Shown here piece by piece: positions 50,226 through 64,000 of a stretch of 64,000 bases of DNA. The position numbers and the translations under genes are program-made. The notes beneath the pieces are model-generated. The model was given only the letters and a program-made list of their open reading frames with translations. It was not told the origin of the DNA and made no database searches. Numbering within the stretch: position 1 is the stretch's first letter; the number at the start of each line of letters is the position of its first letter. The stretch is from Geosiphon pyriformis (taxonomy: Eukaryota; Glomeromycota; Glomeromycetes; Archaeosporales; Geosiphonaceae). The stretch spans positions 631,639 through 695,638 of the forward strand of contig JAAOMT010000289.1 in the NCBI GenBank assembly GCA_016748015.1. The letters are read 5' to 3'.

Positions 50226-51339
50226 AAACATTAATTAATTATCTGTTTTAAGCAATAACAATAAAAAAACATTGGCCAAATTTATGTTAAATTATTATTT
50301 AATTTTGTTTTTTAATATATTAAATTTTAAAAATTAAATTAATTAGATAGAAAATAAAGTTTTTTTGTTTTTTAAAAATACTGTTTTTAGTAATATTTAA
50401 TAAGTAATTTTTATTTTAATATCTAATAAAACTTTAAAGATTAAATTATTTTATATTAAAACTATTATTACTAAAATTTTAATTATTTTTTAAAATATTA
50501 TTAATACTAAATTATTGTTAATTTTATTATTAATAAAAATTATTAAATCTTTAATAATTTATTTATTGTCAAATTATTTTTTATACTCTAAATTATTTCT
50601 ATTGTTAAACTTATAATAAAATAAATAATTTTATACTAATTATTTTATGTAATTACTTCACAATAAAAGTTAAATTTTTTATAAAAAAATTTAATTATAA
50701 GTTTTTTTAATATTATGTAATTATTTTGCTATAAAAATCAAAATTTTTACAAAAAATCTTAATTATAAACTTCTTAATAATATAAAAAAATAACTAAAAT
50801 ATTTATTAAAATTGATAACTAATTATTTTTAAAATATTAATTAAAATTATAAATATTTTAAAATAGTTAATTACCAAAAAAATTGGTTTTTTAGAATAAA
50901 ATATTTATATTATTAAATAATTAATTCAAAATTTAATTTTAATTTAATATATTTATTTAAAGAAAAATATATTTTTGGTAATATTATTTCGAGTTTTTAA
51001 TAATTTTTTTGTTAATATTTAAATAAACCAAATATATATTTTAATTAGTTATAATAAATTTATTTAAGAAATTTTTTTATAATTATTAATGTTTAAAATT
51101 TACAAATTCTAAAAAATTGATTTTTATTGCAATATAATTATACACTATTAAAAAATTTATAATCAAAAATTTTATAAAAAAATTAACTTTTATTATAAAA
51201 TAATTACACAAAAAAATTAACATAAAATTGGTTATTTTATAAATTTATTATTATTATACCAAACTTTTTTGTAGTTTCAAATGAGATCTTAGATCAAATC
51301 TTTATTATATTATCTAATATGTTGTCTAAAATAAATTAA
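50226..51339. other. AT-rich spacer
   Basis: Low-complexity A/T between LINE C and the ORF1-only copies. No recognisable feature. Confidence 0.5.
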
Positions 51340-53035
51340 AATTAATTATTAATTATATTACCAAATATAATATCTTTTAACAAATTTTTGTTAATTTTAA
51401 AAACAAAATAAAAGTATTTTATTGAATTATTTGTTTTTAAGAACTAGACCAATTAAATAAAAACTAAATATTTTTTTCTGGTCTTTAGTGCTGCCACTAA
51501 TAAGTCAAAGATTTACTGAATAAGTGACTTTTATTTTGGTGTTTAGTGTTATTTTTAAGATTAAATTAGCTTATATTAAGACTGTTTTTTAGTCTATACA
51601 TAATTTTTTGAATATAAAGCCAGTTGTTAAAGACAATATAAAACTTTTTTGTATAAATTTTTCTTTTTAACAGTTTTTAAAAGCTTTGTTTGTTTGATTA
51701 TTTTTAAGATTGCTAAATTTTTGGTGGTTTTTAAGTCTGGTTTTTTTTTTGTTATTGTTATATTATATAATATGCCTTTAAATATGTTTGTTATTAATGT
51801 TAAAATAGTGCTTGGTATGTTTAAAAAAGTCATTTATATTGTGTTAAAGCCTGCTGATATTTAGTAATATATAGTAATTTATTTTAAAAATTTGAATGTT
51901 GTTATATTTGCTTTAAATTATTAGTTAGTTGTATTGAATAAAAATAGTATTAGAATTTTTTTTGGTTAATTAAAATAAAATTATTCTGTTTTATAATAAG
52001 TTTAAAACCAAGTTAATTAATTTTTCTTTTGGTTGTATTGTTTTTGAAATCAGTGATATGATTTTTTAAATTGGTAGTCAAACTTGTTTTATTTTTTACT
52101 TATTTGATTTTGGTTATTATTTTCGGTTTGTTCTAATTATGTTTGGCTTATAAAGTGATTTAAATTCTGTTATTATTAAAACTAATATTTTAAGAAAGTA
52201 TTATATTTAGTAGAAAATTTTCAAATATTAATATTATTTTAAATGATAAGATTTGGATCATTTGGCTGTTAATTATAAAATGTTTTTATCTTTTTTTTTT
52301 AAGATTTCTAAGGCTTTTGTGTCTTATTTTATTGATATTAAATTTTATATCAAGATTGCTGTTTCTGTATCTCTTTTAGTTTTTAATTTTCTGGTTGGTT
52401 TGGCTTTTTTTACTAATATAATAGTTAATAACTTTATGATTTTTTTTTAATTAGTCTTTTTGGAATTTGATTTGGCCAAGTTTTTTGCATTGATTAAATC
52501 TATTGTTAAGCCAGTTAGTTTTTTGATTGCTGTGTTTAAACAATTTATTAATGAGAATTTGGGTTTAAATAGTGTATTTGGTTTTAAGATTAATAAAATT
52601 TTGGTACATATAAGTATTTTTAACAAAGCAATTGTTAAATTAAAATAAAAAATGGTTGCTTTAAAAACTGAGTATAACTATGAGAATATTAATATGTTTT
52701 GTTTTTATATAAGTTTGTTTATAGTTAATAATAATATGTTTTTTAATTTAATGTTATTATGAGAATATAAACTTATTAATATTAAAACTGATGCTTTAAA
52801 AATAGGTAAATAGCTGGTTAAATTGGTTAGTAATAGTATTATATTGTTTAAATTATTTAAAAAATGTTTTTTTTGAATAAATTTTTTTTAGAATATTTAA
52901 TATAATATAGTTTAAACTGGTTTGAGTAATTAATTATATGTAAAAAATGTATAAATTGTATTTAGCTTTGGAATACTTAGTTTGTTTTTAATTTTTAGAT
53001 GACAATTGAACTGTATTTATTAAATACATAATAAA
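51340..53035 (+). mobile_element. ORF1-only retroelement copy 1, AT-drifted
   Basis: Relics at 51,649-51,864 (FKIAKFLVVFKSGFFFVIVI versus minus-copy LKIAKFLVVSEFGSLSAVVV), 52,253-52,450 (DHLAVNYKMFLS versus DYLAANCKVFLS) and 52,460-52,648 (LAKFFALIKSIVKPVSFL versus LTKLSALVESIVKPVGSL). They follow the ORF1 of the 30.3-32.6 kb element in the same order. Then comes the shared 3' tail at about 52,905-53,035 (AACTGGTTTGAGTAATTAAT, AGATGACAATTGAACTG). No ORF2 lies between. Here the knuckle His is kept (GATCATTTGGCTG) while the last Cys reads Tyr. Confidence 0.75.
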
Positions 53036-54150
53036 AAATATATATAAAAATATAAAAATATAAAAAAATACTTTAAAAATAAATTAACTTATTAAAAATT
53101 TAACAGTTTTTATTAAAAACAGAATAAATAATAAAACAAAAATAATATTTAAAAATTTTAATAATATTGTTGTTTTTTATAATATTGGTTTTAAATACAG
53201 TTTTAATTTATTAATTAATTTTTAGTTTTAAATTAAAAAAAAAAAATTTTTTTAAAAATATGTTTAAAACTAAGTTGGTTTTTTATTTAGTTAATTATAC
53301 TGCTTTTAAAATCAATAATTTGGTTTTTTAAATATATAATTATATTTGTTTTATTTTTTGGCTTTTAATTTATTTGGTAATTAAAATATACTATTATTAT
53401 TTTTAAATTTTAAATTAATTTAAACAATATTATTGTAAAACTAATACTTTAAAAAAAATTATATCTAATAAACCAGTTATTAATATTGTTTTATATATTA
53501 ATTTATTAAATATTTTTATTTTTTTTAAGCTTTTTTTAAAATTTTTAATTAATTTTAAAATTTTTACAAATTATTTTATTAGTACAAAGTTTTATGTTAA
53601 AATTGTTGTTTTTTTGGTTTTTTTTATTATTGTTAATTTTATTAGAATTTAAATTAATTAAATTGGTTTTATTATTTAAATTTATTATTAAATCTATTAA
53701 TTTTTTGGTTATTTTGGTTATAAAATTAATAAGTAATTTTTTTTTTAAATGTTAAGATAAAAAAATATTGACAATATTAATAAAATTATTAGTAATTTAG
53801 TTATAAAAATTTAAAAATTTAAAATAAAATATAAAATAAACAGTTTTTATAATAAAATTATAAATCTTTTTATTAATAACTTTTTAAAAGTTGTAAAATT
53901 TTAATATAAGTTTAATATAAATAAAACTATAATATAATTGATTAATATAGTTTTTAAAAAAAATAATTTAAATATAATATATATAAAATATTTGTTTTGA
54001 ATAAATTTAATATAGTTTAGTTTTAATTAACTTAAATAATTAATAATATATAAAAAATACATAAATTATAATTATTTATAAGATTTTTAAATTTTATATT
54101 ATAATTAATAATAAGATTATATATTAAATAGTCTTATTATAAATACAACT
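53036..54150 (+). mobile_element. ORF1-only retroelement copy 2, extremely AT-drifted
   Basis: Parallel to copy 1 from its ORF1 middle to the 3' tail: TGTTTAAAACTAAGTTGGTT near 53,260 matches AAGTTTAAAACCAAGTTAAT near 52,000, later blocks keep the same spacing, and the tail at about 53,990-54,140 contains AACTTAAATAATTAATAATA. No reading frame survives. It lies directly downstream of copy 1 in the same orientation. Confidence 0.6.
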
Positions 54151-54616
54151 TATATTTTTTTTTATATAATTAATTATTTAAAATTATATTAAAAAATAAT
54201 TTTATTTGTTTATTTAAAAATTTAATTATAAAAAACAAATTTATTTTAAAAATTTTTACAAAACAATTAGTAAATTTAATTAATAAAAATATTTAAATAT
54301 AAAAATAAAAAATAATTAAATTTGGTTTTAATTTTTAAGCAAATTAATAATTTATTTTTTGTTTTTTTAAATTATTTAATTTTATTTATAATTTTAATTG
54401 CCACACTTTTCTAAATATTTTATTTCGCAATTGTTTTTAAATATTTTTTAAAATAATAATAATTTTAATCTATTTTTTACTTTTTTAATTAATAGTTTTT
54501 TAGTTAAAATTTTTTTTAAGAAACATATTAAGATTAAATTTAATGTTATTTTTATTTTTTTCAAAAGTTTTAAAGTTTTTGTTAACAAATTATTTAATAA
54601 GCTGGTTTTTTTAATC

Positions 54617-54650
<34 letters not shown>
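54617..54650. repeat. (TTA)n microsatellite
   Basis: About 11 TTA/ATT units in AT-rich DNA. Confidence 0.9.
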
Positions 54651-54652
<2 letters not shown>

Positions 54653-54799
54653 TAATTATTTTATAAATAACTAAAAAAGTCAAAAACTTTAAAAAACAAC
54701 AATTTATTATTGTTATATTAAATTTTTTAATGGTTTTAGATAAAATTTTAAACAAAATTTTTGTTATAATAACCAGTTTTTTTCAATATAAACAATAAT

Positions 54800-55320
54800 A
54801 ATAATAATATTAATTTCTTAAAATAAATTAAGATTAATTATTGGTTGTATTATTAAATATAATATCTTTTAATAAATATTTATTAAGTTTAAAAGCAAAA
54901 CCAATTATGTTTTTGTACATGTTTTTAATTAATCAACTTATTAAATTATTTAATTTTAATTAATTAACTTATTAAATCATTTAATTTTAAGAATTAAGTT
55001 AATTAAATAAAAACTGAATTGATTTTTTTTCTTTGTTTTTTAGTAGTACTGTTTTTAATAATATTTAAAAAATAATTATTAATTAACAAATATTTTTTGA
55101 ATAACTAGTTTTTACTTTATTACTTAATATTATTTTTATAACTGTTTTTTAGTTTTTGCATGGTTTTTTTGGTGCAAAATTTGTGTTTAAAAACAATATA
55201 AAACTGTTTTATATAAAGTTTGTCATTAAATATTGTTTTTCTGATTAATTTTACAGTTTATTAAAGCATAAAAATAGTATTTGTACAATAAAATTATTAT
55301 ATATTCCAATAAATAGCAAA
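54800..55320 (+). mobile_element. ORF1-only retroelement copy 3, 5' part only
   Basis: Matches 51,330-51,690 of copy 1: ATAATATCTTTTAATAAAT, TTAATTAAATAAAAACTGAA, a CTTTGTTTTTTAGTAGTACTG block against TGGTCTTTAGTGCTGCCACT, and ACAATATAAAACTGTTTTAT. It stops abruptly near 55,320 where unique sequence begins. Confidence 0.55.
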
Positions 55321-56067
55321 ATTTTATTTCATTAAAAAAGTATGATATATAAAGAATTTACAAATATAATTAAATTATTATATTAAACTCATTTTTGGCT
55401 TAAAATAAAATAATTTTTGTTTTTGTTCTATTTTTATGACTTTAAAAACCATGACTTAAAAAAAAAAATTTTTATAAATTCACTAAAACAAAAAGTTTGA
55501 TGTGCAAATCAAAGAATTAAATGATTCTAGCTCTTTTACCAACTTTATCATAACCATTCAAACATTGATGTTAAGTTGAAATATAAGCACCGTATCTGAG
55601 CAAGAAGAATTAAAAAATAAAGATGAGACCGCAGCTTTCTTCACAAAAATTTTATTTTTAGAAAATTAACAATCTCGATATATCTACTGAGTGGTCGAGA
55701 AAAAATAGAATATATTATGTATGCATTAAGACGTAAAGATATAAAATATTAAAGACGGAGTACGTCTCTCCGTTGTTAAACATTGTTCTTTGTCAAGGTA
55801 ATTATGGGTTGATTAGTAAAAATTGCGAGCCTAAATGGTCGCATCGATAGTGTTCAGGGACGAATAGAGGAAATATTAATTTTCCAAGGGGGATGAATGT
55901 GGATGTAAGAAAAATAAAATTATGAGCAAGAATAAAATTAATCTCTATCACGCTAGGGTGTTACAAGCAAATTTTATATAGCAAGGAGCTCATTCTAAAA
56001 ATTCAAATAAACAAGAGCGTTATGATGCAACAACATCATTAAGCAAAAGATTGTTAATGATGAGAGC
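55321..56067. other. Transition from repeat block to gene island; 3' flank of PABP
   Basis: AT-rich until about 55,480, then unique sequence that includes the likely 3' UTR of the poly(A)-binding protein gene. An ACGGAG(6 nt)TCTCCGT hairpin-like palindrome lies near 55,755-55,777. No ORF of interest. Confidence 0.45.
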
Positions 56068-59220
<3,153 letters not shown>

Positions 59221-59223
59221 TTT

Positions 59224-59264
<41 letters not shown>

Positions 59265-59333
59265 CTTTTTTTTTTTTTTTTTATTTTTTTTTTTTTTTTT
59301 TTTTNNNNNNNNNNNNNNNNNNNNGTTTTTAAA

Positions 59334-59370
<37 letters not shown>
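59221..59370. repeat. Poly-T tract containing a 20-N assembly gap
   Basis: Long homopolymeric T runs flank 20 N at 59,305-59,324. The gap is a scaffolding or base-calling failure in the homopolymer and its true length is unknown. The minus-strand lysine-only ORF across it is an artefact. Confidence 0.95.
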
Positions 59371-59373
<3 letters not shown>

Positions 59374-60758
59374 TTTCTACACCCACTTCTAAATACTTTC
59401 ACTATTATTTTTTTTTTTGTTAAGTAATGCAAAGTATTGCAAGACACAAATCATTAAAATTATCACCAGGAATAACACAATATACATACATGAGATAAAT
59501 TATGATGTGATCCTGATGCATCAGTATGATAAAATCATTGATTTGATTGGTTCTTGAATTATAAATAGTGAAGCGATCACAGGTGAATCATCGGCGATCC
59601 AATATTATTGGGTAAAATTGAACAAATAAAATTAAAGGGAACACCATGGTAACAAAGATCTCTCTTGTGGAATCTTGTGGTAAAAGTTATGCAGATCCTG
59701 TACTTTTGTGTGATTTTAAAATTGGACTTGAATTCAAAAATTAAATAGATCACGTGAATTGATGTTATAGTCATTATTCTTTGATTCCCTTTTTTAGTTA
59801 ACATATTTATGTATATGAAACAAAAAGTTTTGTTAAAATTAATTAAAAAATTATTTTTTTAGATTTCAAATTTTTAACCAAATTTATGATAATTAATCAT
59901 CTTAATAAAATAATTTATATATATATATATTTTTTTTTGATTTTTTCCAAACGGAACTACAGTCGATTTATTTGACTTTAGAATATATTTTATTTGAAAA
60001 ATCAATTTTAAGTTATCTCAACAAAGATTAGATTCATTTTACATTATAGTGTGCGCATAGTTTGTTTAATGAAAACATTAACAAGATCGATCAAATTTTT
60101 TTTTTATCAAACACTAGTTTTTAGGTTTTTTGTTTTTCTTAAAAACAAAAATTCTTAAAGTTTACAAATACCTCACGGGTTATCGTTAACTATTGGTAAT
60201 AATATATATATATATATATATATTTTGATTTAATAAATTAAAATATCGATCAAAGGGTTTTTAGAAAATCTGTTTGCGACAGATTAAAACTATAATAAAA
60301 TAAGAATTGTTTTTTTTTTTTTTCCTGAGAACGCGGGACATTTCCTTCATCTGGGATAAAGCAAGTATCTCAAATGGCTAGTGATCATTCCAGATATTAC
60401 TAAATGTCAACAGGAATACCATAATATACCTTTTAGTTTTGTTTGGAAAATCCCATCTCTGATTTTCAAAAATAGTCGATTGACCAAATTCTGAACGATA
60501 CGAAAAATTGATAGCTTCTATAATCCTCCTAAGTTATTTCATTTTTGTGTACGAATGTTTTTCATTCAGTAAAAGGAAAGTCAGTTAAGCTGATTCCCAA
60601 AATTAAAGTTAAAATTGTGAAGTCAAAATATTTTGTTCGATTCTTGGTAAACATTGGGCTCGAAAATAAATATTATCATGGTAAATACTGTACAATCCAA
60701 ATAAGAATAAGAATAAGAATCTGATATATTAATTTAAAGCTGCTGTATGCTTTATATG
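59371..60758. other. Intergenic region between PABP and the OSBP-related gene
   Basis: AT-rich, with a (TA)n run at about 60,200-60,222 and poly-T runs. The stretch near 60,700-60,758 is the probable 3' UTR of the downstream minus-strand gene, and has AAGAAT repeats at about 60,698-60,720. No coding or RNA gene was recognised. Confidence 0.5.
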
Positions 60759-62754
<1,996 letters not shown>

Positions 62755-63525
62755 GGGTGATTAGGTTTATTGATGTAAAGAGATTCTAGAAATGAAATTT
62801 TGAGCTCAGATTTATCTAATGAGGTTGTAGATCGCCACAGAAAAAACAAACGTCTAAAATTCGGGATTGGCTCTTTAAAAAGTGAACGAGAAACCAGTGG
62901 TCATGGACTTGAGCCGTGAATACTATTCATCTGTTTTATGCCCGTTCATGCAGACCCGTCGAGGATTAAGTGGTAACACAAGTCCCAAAACCCCGCGGTA
63001 AATATTTGATATGTTACCAGTTATTTGGTCCTATCAGTCCCAAATTTTAAGTTTTTTTAATTTTTGGCGGGAAAATTTTAAAATATATTATTGTGCTTTT
63101 AAAATTTAAAAATATTATTATAGCATTTATTATTATTATTATTTTATTATTATTTTATATTTAAATATTTTATTTTTATTTTTTGTATAACTTTATTTAT
63201 TAACATAAATAATTATTGTTTTTTAAATTATTTGGTCATAATTAATTTTATAATTTAAAATGAAAATTTATTTAATTTATTTATAAATTTGATTAAAATT
63301 TGGTCAAAATAATAGTAATTAAAATAATTATTATAATTTTAAATGTTTTATTTTTAAATTTTAAATTTTTAAATTTTTCAATAATCATTTGGATACTTTT
63401 AAATAAATTAATAAATCTTTTAATAATTAAAACAATTAAAAAACATATAGTTTTTAAATAAATACATTATTATTAACATAAAAGAATAAAAAAAATGTTA
63501 AATTTTATTTTTATGCAAATAAAAA

Positions 63526-63526
<1 letters not shown>

Positions 63527-63579
<53 letters not shown>
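63527..63579. repeat. (TTA)n microsatellite
   Basis: About 17 TTA units, uninterrupted. Confidence 0.93.
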
Positions 63580-63580
<1 letters not shown>

Positions 63581-63947
63581 AAACATTATTTATTATAAAA
63601 AATTATATTTAATTTACTAAAAATAATTTTTTGTTTAAAGAGTTTTATAAATATATATTTATGTATATATATTGTTTAAATATTTAAAGTGGTTGGGCTA
63701 CATCGCAAGCATGTTAAATAAATAAATAAATATAAATATATATTTATATATTTGAAATTCATGTGAATAAATTTTAAATAAATAAATCTTTTGGCAGATT
63801 CTTTTTAAAAAATTATAAAATACTTCTTTAATAATTAATATCAATCAAATATAGATTAGATAATGAATATTAGGAGCCACGTTTAATATGAAACATATAT
63901 TTGTTGAATTTATTTAAATAACGGCTGGGATCTCACACTATATACAA

Positions 63948-63978
<31 letters not shown>

Positions 63979-63981
63979 AAA
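63948..63981. repeat. (AAAT)n microsatellite
   Basis: Eight AAAT units near the window end. Confidence 0.92.
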
Positions 63982-64000
63982 CTTTTGATAATTTAAAGCT

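Larger units (their letters stand above)
62755..64000. other. Upstream flank of the OSBP-related gene and AT-rich end of window
   Basis: 62,755-63,050 is unique, relatively GC-rich sequence and probably the promoter region of the minus-strand gene. Beyond it the sequence becomes AT-rich with no recognisable coding. Confidence 0.5.

Noticed and set aside
55755-55777. Hairpin-like palindrome as a small RNA or terminator
   Set aside because: One short inverted repeat in the 3' flank of PABP; nothing else supports an RNA gene.

Overview
The window looks like a chromosomal segment from an arbuscular mycorrhizal fungus, most likely Rhizophagus irregularis or a close Glomeromycotina relative. This is an inference from extreme AT richness, short spliceosomal introns, a handful of conserved eukaryotic housekeeping genes at the two ends, and a large repeat block of LINE and Ty3/gypsy elements of a type I associate with that genus. 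Nothing prokaryotic is present. Exon structures were worked out by hand from splice sites, reading phase and family conservation.

Left gene island (about 1-7,913): a decayed OrfB/Fanzor-type nuclease relic (185-920); a 928-aa RRM and Arg/Glu/Ser-rich putative splicing factor (1,320-4,230, one intron); an unassigned ORF-dense stretch (4,560-5,160); then two genes back to back, EMC7 of the ER membrane complex (minus strand, seven exons) and the sigma subunit of the AP-3 adaptor (plus strand, six exons including an 18-nt microexon). Only 131 bp separate their start codons.

Central repeat block (about 9.3-55.3 kb): no host gene was recognised. Two L1-like LINE copies strongly drifted to A+T lie at 9.3-16.65 and 19.6-26.7 kb, a 5'-truncated copy at 26.85-29.35 kb, and a much better preserved copy at 33.24-40.0 kb. 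A 10.15-kb Ty3/gypsy element carrying a dUTPase (40,004-50,152, target duplication CTAC) sits in the 3' tail of the last one. Solo LTRs related to that gypsy element interrupt or flank other LINE copies at 13.16, 17.07 and 27.99 kb, and an unrelated solo LTR lies at 21.63 kb. ORF1-only elements (30.34-32.59 kb minus strand; 51.34-53.04, 53.04-54.15 and 54.8-55.3 kb plus strand) end in the same kind of 3' tail as the LINEs but show no ORF2, like half-LINEs.

Most of the inactivating changes I could interpret are G:C to A:T transitions: Arg, Gln or Trp codons turned into stops, catalytic Asp to Asn, zinc-knuckle His to Tyr and Cys to Tyr. This points to a cytosine-deamination process (methylation-driven or RIP-like) that has pushed older copies toward very high A+T.

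Right gene island (about 56.07-62.75 kb, both minus strand): a five-exon poly(A)-binding protein (672 aa, four RRMs plus MLLE) and a seven-exon oxysterol-binding-protein-related gene (399 aa) that appears to use a GC-AG intron. A 20-N assembly gap lies inside a poly-T run between them. The last 1.2 kb is AT-rich with microsatellites.
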